Shown here piece after piece: positions 1 to 10,971 of a stretch of 64,000 nucleotides of DNA. The DNA comes from Macrosoma leucophasiata. Taxonomy: Eukaryota; Arthropoda; Insecta; Lepidoptera; Hedylidae. The stretch's first letter is position 1. Each line of letters opens with the position of its first letter. The DNA is taken from positions 526,001-590,000 of the forward strand of contig JAWQUS010000009.1 of the NCBI GenBank assembly GCA_036365455.1. The letters are read 5' to 3'. The translations under genes were made by a program, and so were the position numbers. Under the pieces are notes generated by a model. The model had not been told where the DNA came from, did not search any database, and saw nothing but the letters and a program-made list of their open reading frames with translations.

Positions 1-55
1 TCAACACAACACACTTTAGCTAAAATACGTTTATAAACAAAGGGGAGAACTTTAC

Positions 56-303
56 GAGAGTTGTTTTATATTATTTCGCATTAACACATGCTTGTGAAAT
101 ATATTTTATTTTGAAAGAAAAATTTGACTTCAGGCGAGACTCGAACTCGCGGCCTACTGGGAATCTAGTCCGGCCGCTCTTCCAATTGAGCTACTGAAGT
201 CCTGCCCGATTTGTCAAATCTTTCCTTCACATCTATAGCATTGCTTTATGGTAGCAGCAGCGCCATCTATTACCAACTATGCTAGTTAGGCAACCGATAT
301 AAT
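56..303 (-). repeat. SINE-like family A, tRNA-like cloverleaf with conserved 5' flank
   Basis: On the minus strand a 76-base tRNA-like fold (about 124-199) has a perfect 7-bp acceptor pairing GACTTCA/TGAAGTC, a D arm AGCTCAATTGGAAGAGC and a T arm GCGAG-TTCGAGT-CTCGC. The anticodon stem is mismatched, and the loop would read AGA without the long variable arm of tRNA-Ser, so this is a repeat and not a functional tRNA gene. Sequence upstream of the head (200-303, a repeat containing GATGGCGCTGCTGC) recurs at 32.37-32.45 kb, so it belongs to the element. The 3' part ends in a T/A-rich segment with CACAAGCATGTGTTAATGCG. Confidence 0.7.
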
Positions 304-353
304 AGACTTTTCAGTTTATTGAATATCGTAAAGAAGTCGCTTTTACCCTTAAT

Positions 354-425
354 AATTGTTTTATATTATTTCGCATTAACACATGCTTGTGAAATATATT
401 TTATTTTTAAAGAAAACAAAAAAGG
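354..425 (-). repeat. Family A 3' tail fragment
   Basis: Repeats the 3' tail of the preceding family A copy (TTATTTCGCATTAACACATG onward) without the tRNA-like head. Confidence 0.6.
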
Positions 426-502
426 AGAAGAGAGAAATTTACGAGAGTTACTGAATGTTCAATTTGTGGTAAAATATAAAAAAAAAACCTTTTAATATTT
501 CT

Positions 503-735
503 CACTATTTTTTACGGTTCCGTAGTAAAACAGGGAAACCTTTCTAGTTTCGCTATGTCCGTCTGTCTGTCCGTCCGCGGTTAAGCACAAAACTATTGGT
601 ACTAGAGACTTGAGATTTGGCACAAGAATACACCGTAATCAGGCCGACAAAGTAGTTGAATAAAAACTAGAAAAAAAATATTTAGGATAGGTACCCTAAA
701 TATTTTTTCTTTTTTATTCTTCGTTTTCACAGACC
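503..735. repeat. Diverged dispersed repeat with GTCCGTCTGTCTGTCCGTCC core
   Basis: Contains TTACGGTTCCGTAGTAAAAC followed by a degenerate GTCCGTCTG run and a conserved flank. Related segments occur at 9400-9590 (opposite strand) and 62845-63190. No coding frame. The class cannot be assigned from sequence alone. Confidence 0.5.
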
Positions 736-750
736 AATCAGCCTTCTTTC

Positions 751-803
751 TTTTCGTTTTCTATGTAGTGTGGCGATATCCCACACTACATAGAAAACGA
801 AAA
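751..803. repeat. Perfect 23-bp inverted repeat (hairpin)
   Basis: Arms 751-773 and 781-803 are exact reverse complements around a 7-base centre containing GATATC. It could extrude as a cruciform or be a collapsed MITE end. No gene is attached to it. Confidence 0.85.
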
Positions 804-994
804 AAAATGGATAAGTCTTTAAAAAAATAGAGATGTGCAAGTATAATTTTTCGATTAAGTTCACTGTTCGGGACTTATTAAGCTTTAAGGTGGCAATTTT
901 CGTTAGAGTCAAGTGTCCCCCCTCTACCAAACCACCTAAACGGTTATTGTTAGAAATTCAAACGTTACAGTATTAGGAGCTACATATTATATAA

Positions 995-1178
995 CGAAAT
1001 TAACCGGAAAACTATCACACTTAAGTTGGCTTTACAAGTTTGCGAATAATAGTCGACCAAATGTATTTGACTCGAAAATTTTGAACAACCATAGAAAAAA
1101 AATTTTTTTTTCAGTACATTATTCAATCTTAAAACTACACTACGCGTTACCCAACACGCACTTGACCGGTTTTTCTTT
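995..1178 (-). repeat. Dispersed repeat, inverted partner of 1665-1865
   Basis: Reads, in reverse complement, as a diverged copy of 1665-1865. Shared stretches include CGGAAAACTATCACACTTAAGT, in parts, and ACACGCACTTGACCGG. The pair forms an inverted repeat with a SINE B remnant between the arms. Confidence 0.65.
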
Positions 1179-1190
1179 GTACAGAGGTGT

Positions 1191-1345
1191 TTTTTTTTAC
1201 AGAGGTGGCAAACAAGCCTACAGTTCACATTGATGTTAAGTGATGACTGCAGCCTATAGACATCTACACAAAAACCAGGGGTCAAAATTCAGATGCATTG
1301 CCACCCTTGAGACCTTAGGTGTTCTGTCTCTGTGATAGTTATTAC
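1191..1345 (-). repeat. SINE family B, 5'-truncated
   Basis: Minus-strand copy with the A-tail (T-run at 1191) and the 3' half up to the CTCTGTGATAGTTATTAC block. The head is missing. Confidence 0.75.
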
Positions 1346-1664
1346 TGAGTTAAAAATTCATTCACAGGTACTGCAAATAATTCGACCTTACGAACTCTAG
1401 AATGTTTCGTGACTTTTTTCTATGTAATAAACAGTAGCTCCAATCCTCCAGCATGTATAACGTAGGCGTCACCGCAGCAAGCCGGTCCGATAATTGCTTA
1501 CACACTCCGATGCTCGCCAATTTTCATGTAAAATATCCCGAATGTTCCAATGTTTAAATATAGAACAGCTTTTGTTCGCCGTTGATCGGTAAATGGTAAA
1601 CTCTGTCGATGTATCGGGTTAAGTCAATGTTGTATTTTTAATCATGTGAAGGAACGGTATGTTA
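1346..1664. other. Unclassified non-coding stretch
   Basis: No open frame, RNA fold or repeat match within the window was recognised here. Confidence 0.5.
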
Positions 1665-1865
1665 AATGAAAAAATCCGGTCAAGTGCGTGTCGGGCCACG
1701 GGCAGTGTAGGGTTCCGTAGTTACTGAGTAAGAGATGTAATGAAAAATTAAACAAATATTTTCTTTTGATGTTCGAAATTTTCGAGTAAAATATATTTGG
1801 TCGATTATTACTCGAAAACTTGCAAGGCCTACTTAAGTGTGATAGTTTTCCTTTTAATTTCGTTG
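1665..1865 (+). repeat. Dispersed repeat, partner of 995-1178
   Basis: Starts with AATCCGGTCAAGTGCGTGTC and GGGTTCCGTAG motifs, shared in inverted orientation with 995-1178. Non-coding. Confidence 0.6.
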
Positions 1866-1979
1866 ATTTCACTGATAGATAGATTAAATTAAATCAGATC
1901 AGATAACAATGAAATTAAATTAATTCAGATAACCTGGATGCTCAGGTTATCACACCATATTAATTTTTACAAATATATC

Positions 1980-2502
1980 GTTACTTCACGCCTGTAATCC
2001 CCGAAGGGGTAGGCAGAGGTAAATGCATGCATTCAAGCATACATGCAAACACCCACGATTCGCGTGTTACGCTATTCACCCATGTAACAGATGGCGTGCC
2101 TGTTGTCATCTCCGAGCACATTACCAAACTCCCAGGTACTGGGAAAATTCCTAAAAATGGAATAAATCCCAATAGAACCAAAGATAAAGGATTTTAAACC
2201 GTTATCTTTGGTAGCCCCCGGGCATCGAACCCAGGACCTCCAGCGTAGTAGTTAAATATTAAATTAAATTAAATACGCTTACACTCACAGCCCCACAGTA
2301 GGTATAAATCTGTGCCGTGGGTGCCGTTGTCCACATACAACACATACACAAACACCCAGACCCGAAACAAATATCTGTAGGCCATACAAATATTTGTCCC
2401 GGTGCGGGGATCGAACCCGCGACCCTTCGAATCAAACGGTCATCTCCGGACTAACCGGGTCGTCAGTAGTAGTGGCCTGCTACCACTAGGTTACTGAGGC
2501 AG
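1980..2502 (-). repeat. SINE family C, split by a family D SINE
   Basis: A minus-strand family C copy: 3' end at 1980 (GTTACTTCACGCCTGTAATC), tRNA-like head ending at 2502 (CTACTGAGGCAG type). The head is interrupted at 2253-2464 by a family D element. Possible imperfect target duplication TTTTTACAAATAT / TTTTTATAAATAT flanks it. Confidence 0.8.
2253..2464 (-). repeat. SINE family D nested in a family C SINE
   Basis: Minus-strand tRNA-derived element. The head (reverse complement of the 2398-2464 region) carries GGGTTCGATCCCCGCACC as a B-box-like T arm. Its 3' part ends in TAAATTTAATTT repeats. AGTAGT occurs on both sides (2247-2252 and 2465-2470), consistent with a short target-site duplication. 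Confidence 0.75.
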
Positions 2503-2554
2503 TTATGTTTTTATAAATATCAGCGCCCGTTCACGAGTATCTAAACTACTACTT

Positions 2555-2828
2555 CTACTGGTGGTACAGCTCCAGTGACGGAGCTCGCGGGCGTAGGTAC
2601 CACCGCATTACCTAATATACTTGCCGCTAAATGGTAGTGTTCAGCACTATAGTGTTCCGGTCAGGTGATGTACGGCCCTGTTATTTCTGACACAGAGACA
2701 TAACACATTAGGCCTCAGGACTAGTACTACTAAGCATCTGCATGACCTTGGTCTTTGTGTAGGTTGCAGTCATCATCAACATCAATGTGAACTGCATGCT
2801 TGTTTGCCACTTCCATTGCGAAAAAAAG
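2555..2828 (+). repeat. SINE family B, near full length
   Basis: Head TACTGGTGGTACAGCTCC through tail GCTTGTTTGCCACTTCCATT, ending in a short A-run. There is a small deletion in the CTATAGGCTGCAG region. Confidence 0.85.
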
Positions 2829-3100
2829 TATGACGTATGTGGCAGCCACTGCCCTCTTCAACCATTTTAGAGGGATATCAGCAACTCGCCACACGGCGCC
2901 GCCAAAAATACAGATGACTTTTTTACAATGCGTATAGTTTATTGGTGACTTAGTATCTACCAGCAGTACCTATGGACAGTAGAAAATATTTACGTGTGCA
3001 GCATCATACTCGCTCTCCGCGATAGGAATGGTTCTTTATTAATGAGTAGCTGTGCCCGCGACATTGTCCGCTTGAGAATTTATGATGGTTCAGTAGATCT
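2829..3100. other. Unclassified non-coding stretch
   Basis: No coding frame or recognised repeat. Confidence 0.4.
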
Positions 3101-3616
3101 ACCCGGACAAAGTCGTGAGCGCAGCTAATATAAAAGTAGCCTAAGTTATTTCTTATTATATTAGCTATCTGTCGGTGAAAGTCCCGTGAAAATCGGTCCA
3201 GCCGTTCCCGAGATTAGCCGGAACAATCAGACAGACAGACAGACAGACAAAAATTGTAAAAAAGGTTTTTTTTGTATATGTACGGTACGGTGTATAAGTA
3301 AAAAACGGTCATTTTTATATTACAAACAGACTCCAATTTTATTTATTTGTATAGACTAATTCAATAATTATTATTTTGTTACGTTAAAACACTTTTGTGT
3401 ATGTGTTCAAAATATTATTTTTACATCAATTTCAAAACTGAAAAATTAGAGACGTATTTTTCAGTTTTGAAATTGATGTAGAAATAATATTTTAAACACA
3501 TACACGAAATTTTTGATGGACCGATTTTGACGGGACTTTCACTGACAGATAGCTAATGTAATAAGAAATAACTTAGGCTACTTTTATATTAGCTGCGCTC
3601 ACGACTTTGTCCGGGT
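3101..3616. repeat. Foldback element with nested inverted repeats and (CAGA)n
   Basis: Outer arms 3101-3200 and 3517-3616 (100 bp each, only a few mismatches) enclose an inner inverted repeat with arms 3397-3445 and 3457-3505. A CAGACAGACAGA run lies at about 3230-3250. It reads as two inverted copies of one dispersed repeat, the right copy internally deleted. The same family forms the tandem array after 63400. Confidence 0.8.
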
Positions 3617-3940
3617 GATTAATTTCTGCTAAACTACAAAATATCAAAACTTTCGCCGAACTCAGTATAATTCAACAGTTACTCGATTGTCACGCAATGG
3701 TCCTCGTTTTCATTTATACCTACATTCCTCCAATACATTCCTTATGCTTGAATGAATAACGTCGAGCATTCAAGGACCTTTCAAAACATCGATGTGACAG
3801 CGTCCGATTCTGACCGTTGTCAGTATCAATGCTATTGGCTTCCGTGGACTTCACCAAGTAGAGTTAGGTTGTCAGGATTTTGTTTGAAAGAATTGAATAT
3901 GTTTTTTGTTAATTCAGCTATTTAATGATTAATTGTATAT
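3617..3940. other. Unclassified non-coding stretch
   Basis: No coding frame. A short segment around 3820 (GACCGTTGTCAGTATCAAT) resembles one at about 4970, suggesting an old dispersed repeat. Confidence 0.4.
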
Positions 3941-4090
3941 ATTGTAAAGAACCGAACTAGCACTGACAGCACTTCATATCACGGTGACGACCACAACACC
4001 ACCACCTGATTTGGCACAAACACCACCTGTTTTTGTACAAACACCACCTGATTTGTTACAAACACCACCTGTTTCACCTTAAATAATTCG
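3941..4090 (+). repeat. Dispersed repeat containing a 21-bp minisatellite
   Basis: From 4000 to 4077 the unit CACCACCTGATTTGGCACAAA is repeated almost four times with small changes. The flank GTAAAGAACCGAA ... GTGACGACCA recurs in reverse complement at about 15650-15895, which has a reduced version of the minisatellite. Confidence 0.7.
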
Positions 4091-4225
4091 TACTATATTT
4101 AACACACTAACAATATATAATTCATACAACTTTCTCAAGTATTCTAGAATCTACCTACTATCATTTCACTGTCAAGCATGTTCAATTACCTACATATTTT
4201 TATTCCTGTAGACGTTTTAGTGAGT

Positions 4226-4490
4226 TTTTTACTAGTGGTAGAGTTCCGGTGACAGAGTTCGCGGGCTACTTGTTTACATAATCTACTTGCCGCTAAATAG
4301 TGTTCCGTGTTCCAGTCAGGTGATAATGTACGGCCTTTCATTTTTTAGCTCAAGGGTATGTAAATTTAGACCTCAGGAGTGTTAACATATCTACATAAAT
4401 ATCTCTGGTTTAGAAGATTTTTATGGGCTGCAGAATTCAATTACCATCAATGTGAACTGTATGGCACTTCACGACATAAAAACGAATGAA
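4226..4490 (+). repeat. SINE family B, strongly diverged
   Basis: Recognisable head (ACTAGTGGTAGAGTTCC), middle (GTAATGTACGGCC-like) and tail (CATCAATGTGAACTGTATG), with several deletions. An old copy. Confidence 0.7.
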
Positions 4491-5260
4491 AAAGTTTATA
4501 AATTAAATTTGGATTGAGCCTGTAAATAATTATCTGTCTCTTCCTTCCTTAACAGAGAAGAGAGAAGTTATTGCTAAAATACCTTAGTACTAGTGGCCGA
4601 GTCTAGATGCCCCGATTAGTGTTTTTTTTTATTTGTCTATTTGCCACCCTTCGAACTTTAATAATGTGCACGGTGATTTCAATAGGCTCAACACCAAATA
4701 CATGGGAAAAAACCTAACTGCCAAATCATGAGTGTTCATTTGATCTTGAATTTCCTCGCCTTTTTTCTTAGGAGAATACATATGTGCGATTACTTTATTT
4801 CAAAAGTTTTGTCTCACAAACCTATCACACATAATACAGTTCATAAAAAGTATCTCAGTACACTTCATTCTCAGTTTTATACAAACGTCTCAACACGTTT
4901 ATCTGCCTGCTAGGAAATGTCGATAGCGGCCCACGGGGACCCTTCAAACGGTGGACATGACTGAAGGCGACCGTTGTCAATATCAATAAATGTTGGATTT
5001 TGTTTTACCTTACACTTGAGTTAGGTTCCTATTTTTGTCCTCTTCCGACGGTCTAAAGTGCGGAGTAGTTGCGTAAACTCCGATGAGAGGAAAATAAAAT
5101 TATCGTCGAGAAAAACTTGTTTTATTTAAGGTCTATATGTCAAGAACCTTTCTTAAATATTGAATAAGTATAATATTTTTATGGTTTCTATTTACGTTTA
5201 GTTACAATTGAAATTCTGAATTACATATAATTAGGTACATTTACTCAAAGGTTGTCAATC
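4491..5260. other. Unclassified non-coding stretch
   Basis: A 61-codon frame at 4728-4913 has no recognisable domain and is probably chance. Nothing else supported. Confidence 0.4.
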
Positions 5261-5510
5261 TTTTTTATGTGACGTAGGTGGCAAACAAGCATGTAGCACA
5301 CATTGATGTTAAGTGATGGCTGCAGCCTATGTCTATACACAAAAACCAGAGGTCAAGTTTAGTGCAGATGCGTTGCCACCCCTGAGACCTAAGGTGTCAT
5401 GTCTCTGTGATAGTTATTACGGGGTCATACATTAACATCTAACCGGAACACGATAGTGCTGACACTACCATTTGGAGGCAGATAGACTAGGTAATGCGGT
5501 GGTGGTTGAA
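5261..5510 (-). repeat. SINE family B, abutting the dead LINE
   Basis: Minus-strand copy from its A-tail (T-run at 5261) to GGTAATGCGGTGGTGG. The terminal ~45 bases of the head are absent and the sequence passes directly into the 5' part of the LINE at about 5511. Confidence 0.75.
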
Positions 5511-8506
5511 CGGTTAGCATAGCACTCTTTATTCCTTTCCTCCCTGACGCTGATAAGAAAAAAATAATATAGTAAAGTTAAAAAAAGTAGAGGTTTACCA
5601 GCGGGCGCCCCTTCCACATTCAAAGTGGATATGTGCAACATCAGGGGTATTCACACCAATTTAAACGCCGTCCACCACCACCTGGAAACGGCTAAGCCAG
5701 CCCTACTCTTTTTGACGGAGACTCAGATATCCTGCCCACAAGATACTTCGTATCTCACTTACCCCGGATATATTATACTTTGGAGAGTGCTTTTATTCGC
5801 CGTGCTGGGGTTTGTCTATACGTGCGTGAGGATATCTGTTGTCACCGTCTCGACCATTACGAAGACAAGGACCTGTCCTTATTGTGGGCGCGCGTGGATT
5901 GCGGAGGTACCATCCGAATCTTCGCGTGCATGTACAGGTCCTATAGCGGAGACCGGGAGACAACTCGCCTATTCGAGCACATTCAGGAGGTTATCGACAG
6001 AGTGCTAGAGCAGCATCCTACGGCGTAGTTGGTGATTCTTGATGATTTCAATGCGCACCATTCGGAGTGGTTGGGATCCCGAATCACGGACTTCGCCGGA
6101 AGGACTGCTTACAACTTTGCTACGGCGTATGGGCTCGCACAAATCGTACCTGGGTATACCCGGATACCGGATGTGGAAAGCCACACCGCTTCGTTGCTAG
6201 ATCTTCTGCTGACCTCGCATGCAGACAAGTACACAGTAGTGGTAGAGGCACCCTTAGGATCCTCGGACCACTGCTTGGTGGTGGTACTCAGATACCCTTG
6301 TCGGCTAGGGTGCCATTGCGGCCCACTAGTTCCCGGCAAGTTTGGCACTACAGGTCAGCAGACTGGGATGGACTAAGGGAGTTCCTTGCGTCCTACCCAT
6401 GGAGACAGCTGTGCTTTTCGTCGGACGATCCGAACATCTGCGCTGACGCTGTGGCTGATGTAATACACCAGGGTATGGATTGCTACATTCCGTACTCTGT
6501 GGTTCCTGTCGGTGGACGGCATCAGCCCTGGTTCGGTGGGTCTTGTACTGAAACAACAAGTCTCAAGCAGGAGGCCTACCGAGCCTGGACTTCGGCGTAT
6601 GCGTGTAAGGATCCGAAAGCCTCCGACCTCAAAAAAAGACTCTAGCCAGGGTTGGCAAGAGGCTGATTCGGCATCCCCTGGGAAACCGTGCATATTGGTC
6701 CCTTGCCAAGGCTGTCGAAGGAAACTTCTGCCGAAAATCTTTTCCCCCACTGCGAAAACCAGATGGCGACCTGGCCCACACGGCAAAGGAGAAAGCCGAT
6801 CTCCTGATGAATCTCTTTGCGAATCTCATCCCGATTTGCGAAAGCTCAATGCCTGATGTCAAATTTACTCAAAAAGTCATCAGGCGTGCGCTTATTTCCC
6901 TTGACGTCAACAAGTCGAGTGGGCCGGATTCCATCCCTACAGTGGTGTTGAAAGTGTGCGCTCCCGAGTTGACTCCCGTTCTGATGCGCCTGTTCTCGCT
7001 CTCCTACGATCGCGGTATAGTTCCGTCTTCGTGGAAGGCAGCCCTTGTGCACCCGATCCCCAAAAAAGGGGATCGTAGTGATCCGGTAAACTACAGACCC
7101 ATTGCGATTACTTCCGGGATTCTTTCTAAGGTCATGGAGCGTGTAATAAACACGCAGCTGCTGAAATACTTGGAGGATCACCAGCTGATCAGCGATCGCC
7201 AATATGGCTTACGGCATGGCAGTTTGGCTAGTGATCTTCTAGTGTACCTCACCCACAGATGGGCTCAGACCTTAGACAACAGTAGGGAAGCATTAGCTGT
7301 GAGCCTAGACATCGCATAGGCTTTTGACCGGGTCTGGCACAGGGCTCTTCTCGCGAAGTTACCATCGTACGGTCTCCCTGAGAAGCTATGCCATTGGACA
7401 GCCAGCTTTCTGTCAGAGCGTTTCATCAAAGTTCTGGTCGATGGACAAAGCTCTGACACTTTACCAATAAACGCTGGTGTACTGCAGGGCTCTGTGTTAT
7501 CTCCCACACTTTTCTTACTACATATCAATGACATGTTAGAACAAAACCTTAACTATCATTGTTATGCTGATGACAGTACGGGAGATGCACACTATACTAG
7601 CCGCGCAAATGCTTCTCACTCAAAAGGAGAGTAGAACTAGACTTGTGTCTGAAGTCGAGAACTCTCTGGAGCGAGTCTCTGATTGGGGCAGACTAAATCT
7701 AGTCCAGTTCAACCCCACAAAGACACAAATCTGCGCGTTTACCGCTAAAAAATCCCCATTCATTGTAGCGCCACAGTTTCAGAGCACTCAACTCACCATT
7801 AGTAAAAGTGTAGGTATCCTGGGTGTTGACATTTCGAATGAAGTGCAGTTTCGGGGTCATATAGAGGGTAAGACCAAGCTGGCATCCAAGAAGCTCGGGG
7901 TGCTAAACAAGGCGAGGCAGTATTTCACACCGGGGCATCTTCTACAATTATATAAAGCTCAAGTGAGGCCCCATTTGGAATACTGCTCTCATCTTTGGGC
8001 AGGAGCCCTTAAATACCAGCTCGGTCCCCTTGACTCCATTCAAAAACTTGCTATTCGAATCGTCAACGACCCAGGAATCACAGATCGACTCGAAAATCTG
8101 AGTCTGCGCAGAGACATCGGTTGTCTGTGCATCTTCTACCGCCTTTACAATGGTGAATGCTGTGATGAACTGTTCGATCTGGTGCCATCGTCTCCATTCC
8201 TTCATCGTACCACCCGCCGAAGAGAGAAGTTTCACCCGCACAGATTGGACACTTGGCAGTGCTCAACAGCCCGATTCGCGCGTTCATTCCTGCCCAGAAC
8301 GTGCAAATTGTGTAACGAACTTCCTTCTGAGGTGTTCCCCTAGCGCCAAAATATGGGGTTCGTCAAAACAGGCGTCAAAAGAGTTACAGGGCTGGCAGCG
8401 CGTTGGCAACTCCCCTGATGTTGCAAATGTTCATAGGCGACCGTAACCACTTTCCATCAGGTGGCCCCTCTGCTTGTCTGGCAATCCTTTGACATAAAAA
8501 AAAAAT
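5511..8506 (+). pseudogene. Decayed LINE (endonuclease-reverse transcriptase), same family as 47.6-51.3 kb
   Basis: Matches the intact minus-strand LINE along essentially its whole ORF, from the lysine-rich N terminus (5570 on) to the 3' end with a short A-run at 8498-8506. Endonuclease motifs remain (LTETQIS near 5721, DDFNAHH near 6040, SSDHCLV near 6260), as do RT motifs (SLDIA then a stop, AFDRVWH near 7320; QGSVLSP near 7487; CYADDST near 7563). Breaks seen: frame change near 5776, stop at about 6026-6028, frame changes near 6290, an internal deletion near 6640 with a stop, a deletion of about 13 codons near 6825, a stop near 7316, a frame change near 7615 and a stop near 8341. Several short open frames across it are fragments of one ancestral ORF. 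It cannot be active. Confidence 0.9.
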
Positions 8507-8669
8507 CTGAAAGATATTCTTCCAATTTCATGTCACCTCATTTAAAATCTTGAAGGCATTTTACCGCTACATAATTATATATCGAGCTCAGTCACCAGAG
8601 CAACCACCAGTTTATACATTCTCTTATAGTGGCTATATTCTATTATAGTGGGTCCTTTTATTTATATCA
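8507..8669. other. Short unclassified stretch
   Basis: AT-rich, no feature recognised. Confidence 0.3.
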
Positions 8670-8825
8670 TGAAATAGCGAGCGAGGATGTAGTTCACATT
8701 GATGGTAAATGAATTTGGATACTTTAAACATTTAGATAAAACCAGACATTTCAATGTAGATAAGCGGTCTTAGTTGTCATATAACGTATATTACCACCTG
8801 ACTGGAACACGATGGTGCTGAATAT
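8670..8825 (-). repeat. SINE family B fragment, diverged
   Basis: Shows GTAGTTCACATTGATG near the start and ACCACCTGACTGGAACACGA near 8800. The rest is eroded. Confidence 0.5.
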
Positions 8826-9089
8826 TAGAGAGAGAAAAAGAGAAACAAAAAAATTTTCTCAATATAAATGTAATCAATTCAGGACAGTGTAGATTGTTTC
8901 AATTTATAGAACAATTTTATGCGACAACGCAATTAAAATTGATACCCACGGCATTCATCTACGCACCGTCAGAAACGGGACAGTCAATAATCAATGAAAT
9001 CCTATAGTTTTTTATTCAATCGAGTATCTTATGATTGATTGTATTTTTATGTTGCGAAAATAGCAATCAAGCGTAAAAATAATAATAAT

Positions 9090-9280
9090 GGCAACCCTTG
9101 ATACGTCCCACTGCTGGGCACAAGTCTCTCCCCTTTTTGGGGGGAGGCCTGGAGCTTACTCCACCCCGCTGCTCAAATGCGGGTTGGTGGGATAAGGGTT
9201 AGTGACCAACCCGTTGTCGGATGTTTTCAAACCGCCCATAAGGCCTCCGACATGGTTTAAGGACTGCTATCTATCGATAA
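9090..9280 (-). repeat. Family E (5S-type) SINE, 3' part
   Basis: Minus-strand 3' portion. It begins with TACGTCCCACTGCTGGGCA (the reverse of the GCAGTGGGACGTATA tail) and runs through CTCCCC(T)nGGGGGGAGGCC to GACTGCTATCTATCGATA. The 5S-like head is missing. The closest copy is 37946-38290. Confidence 0.7.
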
Positions 9281-9399
9281 AAAAATATGATTGAATTTGA
9301 AAGACCTGTCCAACGATACCACACTATAGAGAAAACGAGAAATAACAAAAATATTTGCGCGTTACATGTATGGGAGGAAAACTAACTAATTTTATTTTC

Positions 9400-9590
9400 A
9401 TGTTTTTATTCTACCACTTTGTCGGCGTGATTAAGGGGCATAATGTACATGTGCCAAAATTCAAGTCCTTAGTACCAATGGTTTTTGTGCTAAACCGCGG
9501 ACGAACAGACAGGTAGAGAGACGGACAGACAGACGAACATGTCGAAACTATAAGTGTTCCTTGCTTACTACGGAACGCTAAAAATTGACA
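9400..9590 (-). repeat. Dispersed repeat related to 503-735
   Basis: Reverse-complement relative of the repeat at 503-735. It contains CCGCGGACGAACAGACAGG and ACTACGGAACG. Confidence 0.55.
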
Positions 9591-10000
9591 GCTGTAGTAA
9601 AGACATCGATATGAATTGTTTGCCACTTTTCTTCATAAATCGAATAAGCTTACTATTACACAAAATAAGAAGCAATCTTCATTTGTTCATGAAAACTGTT
9701 CGTATTCGTATCATATTAATATCACAAACCAACACAATGTTTCACGCACTCCATACATCTCTGTCTGTCAGTTTAACTGATCACTTGGCTGGTTTGTTCT
9801 GTGATATAAACACACAAGATAATATTTCTATTCCCTTTTCAAATACGTTTGCGGTGAAATTACGTTTGTTGCCTTTTTATTTACTGTTCTGCCTCGGTTA
9901 CGTAGATATCAATATTCGAATTGTTTTAGTTTTAAGTGATTATTACTCTAAATGCCTCAAAAAAAAACAATAAATGTTCATTACTATTTTCATTAAAACA
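9591..10000. other. Unclassified AT-rich stretch with a chance open frame
   Basis: A 139-codon frame (9554-9973) lacks a plausible ATG start at its beginning, overlaps a dispersed repeat and shows no domain. Treated as non-coding. Confidence 0.4.
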
Positions 10001-10186
10001 TTTTTTTTTATGTAATCGAAGTGGAAAACAAGCATGCAGTTCACATTGATGTTAAGTGATGACTGCAGCCTATAGATACCCACACAAAGACCAAAGTCAA
10101 AATGCAGATGCGTTACCACTCCTGAGGCCTAAGGTGTTATGCCTCTGTGCCGGAAATTACAGGGCCGTACATTACCACCATAAGCA
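10001..10186 (-). repeat. SINE family B, 5'-truncated
   Basis: T-run at 10001 (A-tail), then the 3' two thirds up to GGGCCGTACATTACCACC. The sequence changes abruptly at 10187. Confidence 0.8.
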
Positions 10187-10424
10187 TATTTTAGAAATAT
10201 GCTTCCAGGTTAGGTTCTTACTGTAGAATCATTTCGTTTATCCAAATATGCTGCAAACCTAATTTTTACACGTATTTATAATCTAGAAAATATAATAATA
10301 TATCCACTAGGTTGCCTATCAAAAAATGGCTGCAAGTTTTTTTTTTTGGGATAGATTTTTTTTTACTTTGTTTTTTCAATAAAATATTGTCCACTTCACG
10401 GCAATATGTATAAAGACTGAAAAA

Positions 10425-10565
10425 TCACGCCTGCCGTTGCGCACTTGGCCGCCCCTACACTTTTTACGTCCATAAATCCATAAATCCGTCTTTTGGGCAG
10501 GAATTGAACCTGCGACCTCAAGATAACCAGTCCAGTCGCTTTACCACTCATCTACCGAAGTCCCT
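10425..10565 (-). repeat. tRNA-like repeat (family A relative)
   Basis: The reverse complement of 10495-10562 gives a tRNA-like order: GACTTCGGTAGATGAGTGGT (A-box region), then GGTCGCAGGTTCAATTCCTG (B-box region). It resembles 15466-15541. The anticodon arm does not pair well, so it is not a gene. Confidence 0.55.
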
Positions 10566-10970
10566 AAAAATTTGTTTATACGCAGGAATTGAATCTACGT
10601 TTTCCCCGCTTTTCACCTAAGTTTTCTATATTGCCACTAAACTTAAAGTATTCATAAACAACACTGGCTCGTACGCTGGGCTATTTAATATTTTCCACTT
10701 TGCTATCATTCAACTGGAACGCTATTAAAAATGACATCGTATATCCGAACGACACGTAACAAATTTCAATTTCCAATAGTGGCAGGTTTCATATAAATTC
10801 AAATAAAAGTGCCGCCGTACAAAGCGGTCAGGTTCGGGCGCAGGACCAAATGGTTGCCGAATGTCGATAGAATTGAAATGTCTTTTGAGACGACGTGTTG
10901 TGACAGAGAGTGAAATACCTTTTGCGTTGATTGATTTTTGGAATCTATTCAATGTAAGTTACACTTGTAA
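10566..10970. other. Unclassified non-coding stretch
   Basis: No supported gene. A second tRNA-like T-arm motif (GCAGGAATTGAATCTACG) lies at about 10581. Confidence 0.35.
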
Positions 10971-10971
10971 A

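Noticed and set aside
124..199. Possible functional tRNA gene (perfect acceptor stem)
   Set aside because: The anticodon stem is mismatched, the AGA anticodon lacks the tRNA-Ser long variable arm, and the block recurs with the same flanks as a dispersed repeat.
9554..9973. 139-codon open frame
   Set aside because: No ATG at the start, overlaps a dispersed repeat, AT-rich composition, no domain.
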